Shown here one piece after another: positions 34,598-47,100 of a DNA stretch of 64,000 nt. How positions within the stretch are numbered: the stretch's first letter is position 1; every line of letters begins with the position of its first letter. Both the position numbers and the translations under genes were made by a program. The DNA is taken from positions 1,426,001 through 1,490,000 of the forward strand of contig CM056875.1 in NCBI GenBank assembly GCA_029876055.1, given 5' to 3'. Origin of the DNA: Madurella fahalii (taxonomy: Eukaryota; Ascomycota; Sordariomycetes; Sordariales). The notes under the pieces are model-generated. The model was given only the letters and a program-made list of their open reading frames with translations. It ran no database searches and was not told the DNA's origin.

Positions 34598-36556
34598 CTA
34601 CCTCCTCCCACCTGCCCCGATGATGACTGTGTTTCCCAGCGGGGGCGCCGCGCCTCCCACCTCCTCGCTTATGCTTGTTCCGTAGTCGATGTCGACTCGC
34701 ACTTCGGACATGGCTTGCACATGTTCCCCCGGCCGATCTGGATTCCGGGCCGGAGGTGGGGCCTGCGGCAGAGGTTGCTGCTGGTTGGGAGGGCTCGGCG
34801 GCGGAACGTCTCCGCGACCGGCTGCCGGGGCCGGGGGTTTGTTGGAGGGAGGGGACTTTGCGTCCGGGGAGGTGGGCGCGTCGGCGGTTTCGGTGCTGCA
34901 GATGCTGGTGAGGATGCAGGTGCGGGTCGCGACGGCGTCGTCCCTGGGTTTGTTGCTCGGTTGGATGTGGGGACCTGTTGAGCCTAGGTTTGCTATTCCT
35001 AGACCTTGTTCCAATCCGGCCAAGGCATAAGGGCAGGACTCGTCGGATACTGCCGTCTGGCCGGAGGTGTTGTCACGCGAGGTGACCCAGTGGATTACGA
35101 TGGCGGAAAAGAGGACTGAGGGTGTGTCAGTGGGATGATGTCGTTGGGATGAGAAGAAGGGGATGGGGTTTAAGCGTACTGTCACTGTTGCAACACATGA
35201 GACATATCCAGCCTGGTTCGCCGCCGAGTGCCATTAATACGGTCAGGTTGCTTATCAAGTGTTAGTGGCCGCAATGTGGTGATGCAAAGGGGATTGTGTG
35301 GTGGCTTACACTATACTGCTCGAAAGCGTGCAGATGCATCCTACAAATGTCCTCAGAGCCACAGTTCTTAGCCTCCTGCTGCGGGGTGTATGCTGGAAGT
35401 TATTGTAAGAGTAAAGCCCTAGGTCCTATTAGCGTGGAACTGCCGTATTCCAAGTAGAACCTACTGGATAATGGCTTGAGGAAAAGAACAGTGAGGTAGA
35501 TCTAACTTGTTAGTGCCTCGGGTCGATGGCACCGGTGGTTCGACTCACATTGACTAAAAGATCAAAGGCTATCAACGGTATCACGGTACCTCTCCGCAGG
35601 CCGATGATGCACTGGTTGGTGTCCACTTTTACGATACGACTTCCCGCTGGTGTCAGAGGTTACGAATCGGAAACAGCATGGTAGGGGTCGGGGTTTGCTA
35701 TACAAGATGAAGTTGAACACGACCACAACAATGAACACCGCTGAGCATAACATAGTCAGCGACACGCTAGTGGCGAAAGAGTGGACGGGAGTCCCCGAGA
35801 ACTCACTCAACATGCCGAACGAGTTCAACAGATACAGTTTGGAGCTGAAGCGTGGGATTATGTTGCCGGATCGTATTATATACTTTCCCCAATTAGCTGA
35901 GTAGTCCCGGCCTGGAGGTGCAAGTCCGTACCGCCCTCTCTACCAGGAACAGGTAGATGAGCTGTGAAGATGTCAGCGCAGGGTTGTGAGTCTCGAATGC
36001 CCTGAGAACCTCACAATCTTCATGACCAGGTTGTTAGCATGTTTCCTGCTCGCCTACCACCCGGCTGGAACTCAAGAGGGCTCACCTTCGTCGTCATGTA
36101 GCAAATGAGGCAAATCAGGATGGCAGCCTCGCAGGCAGATGCCGAGGAGTCTACGCCAAAGCCGAGCTGGAGAGTTGCAGCGGCAAAGACAAACAGGAAC
36201 GAATCGATGTAGATGGCGAAGGCAACTACGGGGCTCAACACATGTCAGTTCTCGGCTAGGACGAAAACGCAAAAGGCTGTTTGCAGGGGCTCCACGCACG
36301 CCATTGTACAAATGCGAGCCGCTTCCAAGCCTTGACTTGCAGGCATCTCTGGGCTATACACAGCCATGAAGTTGCATTAGCAGGTCTAGACCATATTAAG
36401 CGAGTGTGAGGTCGGGGTCTCACTGAGAAAGGCCGAGACGGTGGCAAGAGACAGCATTGCGAGGATGACGCTAACGACGACGCCAGCCAGCGGTTCGCCG
36501 TACCGACCGTCATCTTCGATTTGGGTGGTTCGTAGAGCAAGTGGAGGAAGAGCCAT
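34598..36556 (-). CDS. Uncharacterised seven-transmembrane fungal membrane protein
   Basis: Eleven exons reconstruct one 431-aa frame: 36556-36424, 36353-36300, 36225-36086, 35961-35932, 35882-35807, 35740-35704, 35639-35549, 35501-35465, 35418-35310, 35250-35180 and 35115-34598. Introns are 46-124 nt, all GT-AG, and all phases agree. Three exons are only 30-37 nt. Seven hydrophobic segments follow: GVVVSVILAMLSLATVSAFL; LAFAIYIDSFLFVFAAATL; AAILICLICYMTTKLIYLFL; LLNSFGMLTVFIVVVVFNFI; VIPLIAFDLLVNIYLTVLFL; FVGCICTLSSSIVNLTVLMA; GWICLMCCNSDILFSAIVIH. The loop after helix 4 has FRIVKVDTNQCIIG. The roughly 120-residue tail is Pro/Ser-rich and probably cytosolic. The layout resembles a receptor-like family of conserved fungal integral membrane proteins without known ligand. 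I know no experimentally defined function. The ATG at 36556 is the only in-frame Met near the first helix. Confidence 0.85.
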
Positions 36557-37168
36557 AGCCGTTGTTTGCAAGTCTGGAGAGCAGATGATGGAAGGGAGAG
36601 GGAGAGGAGGCAGTTTTCAAGTCGGCACGCGGGGTAGGAAGCTCAGTTGCTAGGATTGGACGGCGTCAACAGATCGGCGATGATCCTGTATCATTGGAAG
36701 AGAACATTTCGCCCATTTTCTAGGGGGCGGTGTGCTCCAAATCGAGTATGGACGCAGTACTCGGCCTGAGAGGAAATAGGGCGCCCAAAGTCGCAGCGGA
36801 TTCGGAGAGATGGAGATCAAAAGAAAGAGTGGGAAGGATGTGAAATGGTGCCCGAGCGGCAGCCATGCTTCACGCGTCCATTCGCCACCATCTCTTGGGC
36901 ATACCCTACTTCCTTCCCCTGTTGATAGACTATTCCGCTCGCAACCTTAAGCCAGCAAGACGATGTATCTTTGTCCAAACAGTTGCATAGTGCAGAGAAT
37001 GGCTCTTGGCTAGGTGAACCGAAAACAAGCCCCTGTGATTATTTGCTCTTGCGGCTACGGTTAGCATTGCAACTCTGAAGACAAGGTGGCGAAGGTATCG
37101 GAAAGCTATTCTCCATAGAGATGGAGATGGCTATACAGACACCAGACACAACTGGGGAAAAAAGTTAT

Positions 37169-37171
<3 letters not shown>

Positions 37172-37239
<68 letters not shown>
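37172..37239. repeat. (GA)34 microsatellite
   Basis: An uninterrupted GA dinucleotide tract of about 68 bases followed by AAAAAGAAAGG. It is a homopurine stretch able to form triplex DNA, and is likely polymorphic in length. It lies in non-coding DNA about 0.6 kb upstream of the 7TM gene start. Confidence 0.95.
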
Positions 37240-37244
<5 letters not shown>

Positions 37245-38710
37245 AAAGGATACGGGAAGAAGTAAAACAAAAAAAAAAGAAAAAGCAAGACGAGGGACAT
37301 ATGTGAGTCGTCGGTCGTGGCTTGGCCTTCAGCTCTCGATGGGATCTTGTGAGGTTCCAATGCAACATACGTGACCTATTGCTGGCCAGTCCAACCCTCC
37401 GAGACGGTGCAACCGCCGCCACCGATGCAAAGCAGAACGAGAGCTCGCCGTTGATCGACACTCCATTGCGAACCGGCTAAGATACGGTGGCGTAATAAAG
37501 TCTGAACACTGTGGCGAGCGTAATGCCGTCAAGCGTGGCGCATGCGGGCAAGAGACGGGATCTCGAGATTCTCAGACAAATCAGATCGGGAGGCTGCAGG
37601 ATTAGCTTTGATTGCAGCGGCCGGTAATGCAGCATGCCGGCCTTGGAGATAGCCGTGAGACCATCACTAGTTCATCACGGCTGAGGCATGAGCCAACCAT
37701 CGCCTCTGTTGCCGCAAGCCACGGATAGGAGGGGTGCAGGCCGGGCCGGGGTCCTCGGGCTCTGCCGAAAAGATCTTGAAGTTGCTATTGTGTCCATACT
37801 CGTGAGAGAACAAAGCAGGAAGACGGTCTATCAAGAAGATAGCGATTGTTTCGTTCCCTCGTGAGTGAGAATCGACGTGGAGGCAAAGATGGACAGGGCC
37901 AGACCACACGTCCAGTACCTTACTGCAACGGTAGGAAGCCTGCCGTCCAAATTGGGTTTAGCAGACACTGGACAACCCTTGCGTCGATCATTCTGGCGAT
38001 CCGTGCTCCTCCGCAGTGGAGACGAACCGGAAACCGGAAACCGGGTGGCCCAGGTACTTAACACTAATTCCGTGCCGTGCCGTGGTGGACCTCAAAACGG
38101 GGCCCGTTGGCAAGGGCCAGGTGCCCAGGGAAAGTAGCTAAATACTACTATTTCTCTCAGATCGTCTCTTACTGTTACCAATATCTCTTACCGTCTCCCG
38201 TTTCATCCACAACAGAAGAGCGTCCCGAAAAGGAGCAGGTCTCACAACTTCTCCAGCATCGTATCACCCGAGAGACTTCTCGAGTCTTCCGAATCCCAGC
38301 CTCGCAGGGTCTACTGCACCTCAAGATTACTGTAATACGTTGCACGCGCTCCGATGACTTGCGTAGACTAAGACAAACAATCTTCTCGAACTATCGTTAT
38401 GTAAGTTGCCGCTCGTGATACACGCACCATAGCAGATACACCCCTCACCGCCCATGCAAGTTCAGCCCGTCGCCAATACCTCCGTCCGTCTGCTTCCATA
38501 CACAGTTCAAAATTCAAACCTAAGTTCCAACCCACAAGTTTGAACCGCCTCCGTAGTTTAGCGTATCGGCTACAACACCGCAACCGTGTGAGTATATACC
38601 GTTTACGTGGACAAATAGCCCGCCGTGACCGTGTCGAAAGACCCGAAACATGTTCCGATCCTGCTGCTTGCCGAATCCCAATTACATGACTGATCCACCG
38701 CGTTGAGAGG

Positions 38711-38736
<26 letters not shown>
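38711..38736. repeat. A26 homopolymer run
   Basis: Twenty-six consecutive A on the plus strand in non-coding DNA. There is no target-site duplication or coding remnant next to it that would mark a retroposed copy. Confidence 0.9.
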
Positions 38737-38741
<5 letters not shown>

Positions 38742-39229
38742 GTAGCAACAGAAAAACTGCAACGCCATCAAATGCTGCATCGTAGTGCCGTGCTCGCAAA
38801 GGACAAGAAAGGAATTTAAACGGAATATGACGCCTCCAAACGCCAATCTACCGTGCCGGCGGCCAGTCATCCAGGCCCAGTCCCTGTTCCATTCAGTAGG
38901 AAAAGTAGAAGGCAACGAGATCAGCCGTGTCCCCCTCCAAAAGAACATCTCGCTCGAAACAAGAACATTACCCAACGCAGTCCCGGATCCCATACACACC
39001 GCCTCAAAATCAGTAGCAATACCAGCAGCATTAAATCATTACTCGCTCGCCCTCCATCCACAACCCATATCGAAGAAGAGGAGGGGTATCTTAACCAAAA
39101 CCCAAAACCTTCAGAAGAAAAGAAGACAAGAGGGAGAGAGAGAGAAGCATCCTCTTTCCAACAAAAAAGAGGCGCAGGACAAAGCCAGTCGATGACAAAC
39201 CAGCGCGTCTTGCGCGGAAAAAAAGGAAC

Positions 39230-40982
39230 TCAGCCGGCCCCGCGTGTGGGCGACTGCGTCCTCGTCCGGATTCTGAACCGCTCCCTCAGCCGATCCGCCA
39301 GCCTCGCCGCCCTGCGCCCGCGCTGCTCCTCCGTCTCGCCACCGCCGCTGCCCGATGACTCTCGCTGCTGCTGCTGCTGTTGCGAGCGATGGCGCCTAAG
39401 GATCTCGATGCGCTCCTCGACCGACGCGTTCCGTAGTCTGTGCAGGTCGAGGAACCTCGAGGAGCGTCTGCGTTGCTGTTGGGTCGCCGTAGTGGCCGTG
39501 TTAGTGGAATTAGGCACGGCGGTAGGGTCTTGCCACTCGGTTATTGAGAGTGGCGGCGGTAGTTGGAGGGGGTTCTCGTCTGGGTCAGAGGAGGCGGAGG
39601 TGGACTGCTCGTCCTGGGGTCGGAGGTCGAGGCGACTTTTTGGTGGGGAAATTACGTTAGTGGATTGTGGAGGTTGATAGAAAGCGAGTAGAAGGGGGGA
39701 GCGGCTTACCATAATGGGCATGTCCCAGAGATGTTGATCAGCCAGGGATCGATGCAAGGCGGGTGGAATTTGTGGTCGCACGGCAGGACCCGGACGTCCT
39801 CGCCGACGGTGAAGTCCTCGGTGCAAATGGAGCAGCCGAGGTGCTCTTCCGAAGGGCGGTGCTCGGTCTTGGGTTCACCTTTATCTCCCGTGTCTACAGT
39901 GTCCACAGCGATAGCAGTTGCTTGGCCTGCCGTTGTTGGCAACGCATCGGGCGGGGCCGATACCGCACCGGACATGGGTGCGGCAGTGCTCTGGCGCGTT
40001 TCCGGCGACCGTGGTTCTTCCGGGATTGCTGATAATCTTGTTCCCAATCCTGGGTCTGGCGATGCTCCTGACCGCTGGGATTCCAGTTCAAAGGCGGGGT
40101 CGGGCTTCCCCGGGCTGGGGTCTCCGAATTTCACGATGGGTAGTGTCTCTAGCACGGCACGCGCTAGACCTTTTGCCCGGCTCTGCCGCGGCCGGCCGCC
40201 GTAGCCGGACCGCGGGCCGTACCGCTCAGGGTAGCGGTGCGCTCGGATGGCTCCGGTCGCAATGATGACCAGAAACAGCAGCGTGATGAGGCCTGTTATG
40301 CTATACAGGATACTCATCGCGACGGCCGAATTGCTCCCGTTCCGTTGCTCACCACCCGGCTCCACAATGGTGACATTGGTGTTCCCCGAAATGGTCGCGC
40401 GCAAAATCCCACCGGCTCTGACTGTGTTGTTCATGGTATCCCGGGCTTCTCCTGAATCTGCCATGGTGTATATCGAGGTGTAGCGCAGATCTTCGCCCTC
40501 CAGCGTGCAGCAGTTCCCGTCTATGCTATAGAGCAGGATCGCCCTGGGCTCCTCAGCCATGAATTCATTTACCACCTGCGTCGCGTTCTCGGGGTCGCAG
40601 CTTAGAAAGATAATCGATTCCGGGATGGCCAGGCGCTCGGAACTGAGGGGGCTTTCAGCCGAGACCAGACTCCCGCGAATCCAGATAGCCTGAGGCGAGT
40701 TAGCGCCAACCTTGTTCTTGTAGGAATCGGGCCTGGAGAGATTTCAAAACTCACGCTTCTGATCGGCTCGCTCTGGTTCAGACCCGCGGATGTGGTTAGC
40801 GGGTAGACGCTGTACGTCAATTGCAGCGCCTCCGTCTCGGGCGCTGTGAGCTGGAGGTGCATGAGCGAGTCCAGCTGCCACCCGGGCGCTTCCGGTATCG
40901 AGGATATCCTCGCATCCTCGGCTCGTACCCCCGCGATGGCCGATAGGAGCGAGGCGAGAAGCAGCCGCCACAACGAAGCCAT
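39230..40982 (-). CDS. Transmembrane RING-H2 ubiquitin ligase candidate (PA-TM-RING type)
   Basis: Likely endomembrane E3 ligase. Three exons are proposed: 40982-40755, 40689-39710 and 39635-39230, with introns of 65 and 74 nt, giving 537 aa. The ATG at 40982 opens a signal peptide (MASLWRLLLASLLSAIAGVRA). A luminal region follows with a protease-associated-like segment (ESIIFLSCDPENATQVVNEF, RAILLYSIDGNCC) and possible N-glycosylation sites (NNT, NVT). One membrane helix lies at about 196-222 (VAMSILYSITGLITLLFLVI). The cytosolic part carries a RING-H2 finger at about 359-405: CSICTEDF, VLPCDHKFHPPCIDPWL, GTCPLCRLDL. Splicing at 39709 restores the last Cys of the finger (TG|T). The tail has a Gln run and a basic REEIL/RRAARLADRLRERF-type helix. 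The order signal peptide, PA-like, TM, RING matches Goliath/RNF13-type proteins; substrates are unknown. Confidence 0.88.
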
Positions 40983-43075
40983 CTTTTCCAGCACCGGCGA
41001 CGGTCGACGTCGCTGCGGGCTACACCGGAATCAGGATGGCTTATAGGGCCTCAAGCGGCGATTCGAGTCGGCGCGGGGTTGGTCGCGGTTGTAAAAGGAA
41101 GACTCGAGTGGGCGGCGACGAGAGAAAATGGTCGGAGAGAATCAATGTTTGGCAGGCCGCGCCTCACATCTCAGGTCGCCCGGCGAAACATGACTCTGGG
41201 CTCGTGTGCCTCTGTTGTCCTCGGTTTCTTCGATTCCTGATCGTCGACTAAGGCGTATGCTAAGAGACTGGGGGGAAGCAGGCTTGCTTACTGCAGGACG
41301 CAGGACCGCAGAAGAAGCTTGGTCCAGCCGGAAACGAGTGGCAAGTCGCAGCTCACGGGGAGGAGAGCGGTAATAGTGGGGTACCCCGGGTTCCGGCACC
41401 GACGGCACTTGAGCCAGGGTATCTGCGTACCCCGGACAAGGCTGCCAAGCAGTGGATCAAGGTATACGGATCATGAACTTCGGCGGCTGTGCAGGGCTGT
41501 CTGATTGTTGCTGTTCGCACACACACACAAGGTCCCTGCGAAACAGGGCATTGACAGGGATGCAGTCGCTATTCGACCAAAATGGAGTAGAGGACAATGT
41601 CTACGGCGCTCGAAACCGAGGCTTGAGGTGCATCGGTAGACGGGGGCGTTTTGGAACTGTTTTAGTGCCTGTGCTGCTTAAAGCAACCACAAGCCCCAGC
41701 AGTCGTGCTTTGCGAATTGGCATCGTTATGCGCGGCGCTCCCCCGTGCGCCGGGGCCAGGAGGGCTGTATAGTGTACCGTACGTTGTCATTGTTCCTCTT
41801 TGCATCAATCCGCCGAGTCCCTGCAGATTCTTGCCGCCAACCTCGGCATTTCGGAGCCTCGATACGGACTACATAGTTTCGCCTGCAATACATAAAGCCA
41901 GGTCGACCGAGCCTCGCGGACTCGGGCATGCCGCTGCATACTCCCGAGCAGAGCAATTCTAGATTACACAATTACCTTGTAGCCGCAATGCAAAAGTTAT
42001 TCCCTGGTTTCCAGGTTCGTGTCCTCGTGAGGTTGTCCCGCATCGACGGTTCCCTGCATACCGAGACCCACCGTGATCCTTGGTTCCAGGTCAAGCACCA
42101 GCCCTGCCAAAACATCAATGTTTGACATTGTAAATAATCGGCTGGGTCGGAGAATTTCTTTTTTCTTCTTCGAGCTCTGCCGAGGGTTCCGGTGATCGGC
42201 AGCCAAGTGTCAGATGCTAAACACTACTGCCCGAAAGCTGACTGCGCCCTCACCAAGAGGATTGCTAGGCAAAGTAACGAGGTTGACACCCATACCCACG
42301 AGTAGAATTGGTCGCTTAGTGGCTAACGGGGAACAGCAAAAAAGAGTGGCAGTTGCCCCAAATGAATCAAGGTTCACAATATAGCATAAACATTTGGATT
42401 CCTGCAGGTCTTGTCCTCCGGTAAGAAGATGTGTACCTGTCAGGGGTTCACACGCGAAGTGTTACAGGTCCTGGCAGATCTTACAGCACGCCCGGCACTG
42501 GCGGTGCGGCTAAATTCAGAGTGCCCAATATTAGCATTCTGGTTCCTGTGCTTGGTTTGCCAATGTCCAGAGTGTATGAATGTTTATGAGCGTTTCCATG
42601 GCCGCCTGAATCGCTCCCGAGCAGGAGTGCAACGCGCAAAACAAACGATCTGCAACCATCCTTACGGGTTTGCCAGGCGGGAATCTTACCGGTGCTCTCT
42701 CCGTTGGCTTGTTTATGTGAGGGTTGGGTTGGGTTGCGTACCGGTTATGTCATGATGGAATAACGCGCTAAGACATCGATGATTCCGTCCGCGGAGAAAG
42801 GCTCGCTTAGCTTGAAAAGGGGGGCAGGCTTACGAAGAGATCTTTCCCGTGCCATTCGAAACCCCCTTTGTCCCTTCACAGTCTTCTGGTCGAAACAGGA
42901 TTGCCCGATTATCGGAACGACTCTATAACTTGGGAAGACAGACCATCGAAGCGCATATGAGGCCGTCGGCCATTCTGCCCCTAGCTTCGCGGTAACAATA
43001 TGGCGTATAATTCGGTGGACACGCCATGAGAGCCGAGACTTCATTGGGACTGACGAGTTGTCTCGCCGGCAAATC
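40983..43075. other. Intergenic; promoter side of the RING gene
   Basis: About 2.1 kb with no supported gene. GTACCGTAC lies at 41774-41782. Open frames are short and lack protein-like composition. The part near 43075 is the 3' flank of the TBCB gene. Confidence 0.5.
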
Positions 43076-44108
43076 TCAAATCTCCTCCATATCCTCGAGA
43101 TCGTCGAGAACCGGAAAATCGCCAACCTCTACCCGTTCTGGCCTCACGAAAACGCCGCGCTTGAGTTCCGACTCCTGGCCCCAGTAACGGGTCCCCCCAA
43201 TGCTTCCGTCGTTCTTGCCAACTGGCTCATCCAGCTGGATGCCCACCCAAGCACCGAGGCCTGGAATCTCCTTGACGTCGCCCACGTACTTGATTTCTCC
43301 TCGTCTGGTGTCGTCTTGGCCAATCCTGCATCTCTTCCCGACGCTGATACCGCGGGCCTCAATTTCTTGTGCAATAGTCGCAATCTTTGCCTGCTCGTGG
43401 CTCGGAGCATCGGGGTTGAAGCGCCCGAGCTTCTCAGCCTTCTTCCAGGCGAGAACTGAGTCGCTCTTCTTTTCGTATTCTTCCTCGGGCAATACATATT
43501 TGTCGACACCAGCAGTACCCGAGAAATTGGGCCTCGCTGAGGGAGGTCGAGTATCCACGATCTGACAGTTCTGGTTAGACAAGATTTCATTGTACACCTG
43601 CAATTTCCATATCCTCAACTCTGGTGGATGACCGTGTGAAGGCAGAAGCTATACGTGGGGTAGAAATCTCGAAGTTTCGGCAATGGCCTCGCGGGCAACT
43701 GGCGAGCGTTCGGAACACGAGGGGTGCTCTCCTGGGAATGGAAGGGGGTGGTTTCCGGCATCTAATCACCGATTGGAACCTCACCGCGTGCACTTGCACT
43801 TCGAAAGGACGCTTGCAGAAGAGCGTTCCGATGCGGGAGTGCCAACATGAAGTGCCAATAGCCACACTGACCTTTAGCTCAGCGTAAGGCACGAGCGGAA
43901 ACTCGTGCAAGCGGACTGCTTCCTCGTCGGGAGCCTCGACTGGAATTGCCTCGTTGGATGACGTCTTGAGGATAATTTGCTGACAAGAGGGAGGAATGCC
44001 CGTGACAGACTCTAGTTTAGTTTTAAGTTGGGAGATGGACCACGACGGCGTGATCCGTCTCTCAGAAGACGAGTAGTCAGAGACTACGTAGAGGGGCACA
44101 TCAGCCAT
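43076..44108 (-). CDS. Tubulin-folding cofactor B (Alf1/Alp11-like)
   Basis: Binds alpha-tubulin during folding and, with cofactor E, in dimer disassembly. Two exons are proposed: 44108-43872 and 43561-43076, giving 240 aa, with a 310-nt intron (43562-43871) that is long for this window. The ATG at 44108 begins a ubiquitin-like domain (LYVVSDYSSSERRITPSWSI, residues 1 to about 79). The join gives AELKIVDTRPPSARPNFSG, a conserved TBCB segment. Then come YVLPEEEYEKKSDSVLAWKK (coiled region) and a C-terminal CAP-Gly domain at about 155-228 (GKRCRIGQDDTRRGEIKYVG, GAWVGIQLDEPVGKNDGSI, with the GKNDG loop). The protein ends in DMEEI, an acidic C-terminus like the EEY/DEI tails recognised by CAP-Gly partners. 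The acceptor chosen has a CTAAC branch site 15 nt upstream. Confidence 0.92.
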
Positions 44109-47100
44109 GGCTGGAGGTTATCTTTACAACAATTGATCTGGATCGATGACTGCCCTCCTTCGTAACAGCGTTAGCAGAATAGACGGTAAAACCGATAGGG
44201 TCACCAGGTGGTGGTAGCTAACGAGACTTTGTCACGGCGAACAACTGTTTGCTCGTCCTTCGCGGGGGTGACTTGGATAGGTCGCCGACAGAGGAAAGTA
44301 GTCTTCTAGGCAAGGGAATAAAACCGCTTACCAAAGTCAGAACTCAGAGCCACTCATGGAAACGAACAGAAATCACTGCTCTCCCTCTTTTTCTCGATCT
44401 TGATGACAAAGCTGATTAGGGGACGGAGTCTGGGAAGGTGGGGTGGATGTTGTTCCAGGTGCAAGATGCTCAATCTGCGTAGGTTGGCTTGGCAATGTGG
44501 GCCCGATCTACACCGCCTGCCACAGTCGTCAAAGCCACACTAAGCTCGTGACTTCCCTGCTCGAAGCCATCTCAGGACGGGAAGTTCCCGTTTTTTGTCC
44601 CTGAGATTACAAGCCCCGTCACTTACGGAACACCGTAATCGATCAAGAGCTTGCGGAACGAACATCGTTTGATTCAGCCACAGCAAACTAACCAAGACGC
44701 AACTTGGCTCGGCAGCCCGCCCAGCGCCAACGCCAGCGGGCGTTCGGGACGGAAACGACACAGCTCGAATGTTCCATCCAGAGCTTCGATTGGATTGCGC
44801 CCGTTTGCCGTGTGCCGTGTGCCGTTTGCCGTTTGCCGTTTGCCTCCAGCCGGCCAGGAACCATGTCCCTGGGAATCCGCAGTACCAGCTCGTCACGGCA
44901 GCTTGGATGCAGTCAAACATGAGATTTCACGGCTACCTGATGGTCAAACGCCCCCGCACCAAGACGATTGGCCGGCCCTGAGAGGCAGTCATCGGCTGCC
45001 TGCCCGGAGGCACCGTGCTGCTGGTCTCATGGTTTCCGACGGGTTCCAACATTTTGAGGTCGCTGCCCGAACCCGAACACTACCCTTCGGTGCGATCCGC
45101 CGTGCCCGGCTGGGCTGCCTCTGTGCAAGACGGCTGGACAATGGGCTGAAACGCGCCCTGGAGGTTCACCGCAGCACCTCACAAGTCTCTTCCCCCCCCT
45201 CCCCCTCGTTAGTCCCCCTTTGGGCCCGACTCCCTCTTCGGCCCGCATCGCACATCGCGGCAATCGTTGCTGCGAGGACTGTACAGCGCCCCAAATGCCA
45301 TGGTCTCTGTTGCACCCACATGCCCAACCTCCTTTCCACCCCTTGCAATACTCCCATTCCAAAGTCAACAGTCCATGCAATTGACCCCTCCAAGACTGGT
45401 CTGCATGATTGGACGTGACCAGCTCCTCTCATCAACTGCGTCGCAGCAACGAGGGGGATTTCCGCTCAATTGTCGCATCACGCTGCCCTCGGTGTGGCCT
45501 CAACGGTGACAGGGACAGGGTTCCGAGACATTTGTCGGGCGACAGGTCATATGCATGTTTGCTACCCAAGATCTGTTCCTGTGCCATTCACCGCCAAGTT
45601 GGGTTGCTGGACAATCTTGCGCTGTTCGGAATCGTTTCCACGCAGGCTCGAAGAGGCCGTCCTGACCAGGTTTACGCCTAGCCGCCAGGGCGTGTCTCTA
45701 TATCGACCGGGTCGTGGGGCAGCGCACAAATGTACCTCTGCTCAAGCGCAACAAACTTCCGGATACTTACCATCCTCTCCAATGGCGTCTCAAGCGAGGT
45801 GACTTTGGGCGAACGCCGGCTCCAACGCCCGAGACCGATCGCCAGCCGTCAGATCTCGCTTGTCAGAAAACGGGCAGTCTGCACTGTCTCCTGCCCGCTC
45901 ATCGAAGAATCATGACGTCGACGAGAGTCATGTCCTTTTGGTTGCGGGAGGGCCAGCAAAACCTGGCCACTCGTAATCTACGAGAAGTACATGGAGAGGA
46001 TATACAAAGTACAGTAGTCCCTTCGCGCATGCAGAGAAGTATACGGAGGCCAGGTCAGGCCATATATGCAAGGCCAGCGAGGTCGCTCCCTCTTCAGCTA
46101 CCGATACCCGACGATTCGTTTGCCTTCGGTCCTTGGACGGTCCCGGTCCCAACCCGGATTGGACACTCTTGTTGTCCAATGGTCCGAGCAGAGTGCCGGA
46201 AGGAAAATAAAGCTAACCAAAGCGAACGTTGGCTGCACCATTCCATAGGCTCGAATGTGCCCTGGCAGCAAGGTCGGGAACGAACGACATACATGCAGTT
46301 CATCTCACTTGACTTGGCGACTGTTTGATATTCGCAGCCGACGAAACGGCCGGCAGCCGAGAAACAACATGCGCCGGACACGCAAACAGTCTATATGTCG
46401 CCGATTATCAATGGCATTGACACCCACGTACTCATATGATTGAGCGCCAGCAAACGGGGTTTATTGGGAGAGAGCGTTTGCTGCCTCGTTCGGACCACAA
46501 CATCGAGAAACAAGCCGAGAATGATGCGCTTCGCCTCCTTGCCTGTCCGCTGCCCTGACTCACAACATTGACTCCTTGACGCCGGGTAAGGCCATACGTA
46601 GTTTCCGCGGCCTCGCATCTCGAGGGTTGCTCTGCCCGCCTTTCGCCTTGCGACAGGCGCCACCATGCGGCTATATCGCCCACGGGGTCCACGTATGCAT
46701 GTGAATGACTGGAAGGACGGTACGACAGCGCAGGACCCAATCATTCGGGGCATCCGATTGCCGCTTCTGGAGCGACCGTAGCATAAGGCAAAGGATCAAT
46801 GTGGGTGGACAGGGTTGTGGCTGAGCCCGCTTCACTCAGCTTTCCATTTCCCATTTCTGTCGGATTGGGCTTCAAGGCATCTCGTTTGAGAACAGGAATC
46901 GACACGGGCTCATGATGGCCAGGCCGGTCCCGATGGGGAGTCGGAAGAATCACGCGAGGGCGAAATACATTAGAAGACATCGGAGCAGAACAAGGCTGCC
47001 GGGAGGTGGAGACATGGTTTGCAGGCTAGCCAAGTAAGTCGCAGCCGGCCGAGCAATACTCTGACCGGGAAATTCTCGAAAACAAGGGAACAATGTCGAA

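Larger units (their letters stand above)
36557..39229. other. Gene-poor intergenic region with simple repeats
   Basis: About 2.7 kb with no supported gene. It includes the promoter side of the 7TM gene (near 36557), a (GA)34 tract, an A run of 26, and the 3' flank of the RING gene near 39229. Confidence 0.55.

Noticed and set aside
38711..38736. A26 run as a possible retroposon tail
   Set aside because: No coding remnant, no target-site duplication and no internal promoter boxes were found next to it.
44651..45418. 255-codon plus-strand open frame
   Set aside because: It runs through the 7-base tandem repeat, has a repetitive AVCRVPF/AVCRLPF segment caused by it, and has no family resemblance.
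46741..46980. 79-codon minus-strand ORF with a true ATG
   Set aside because: Composition is passable, but it is short, has no homologue I recognise, and no splice-linked neighbour; kept out for lack of support.
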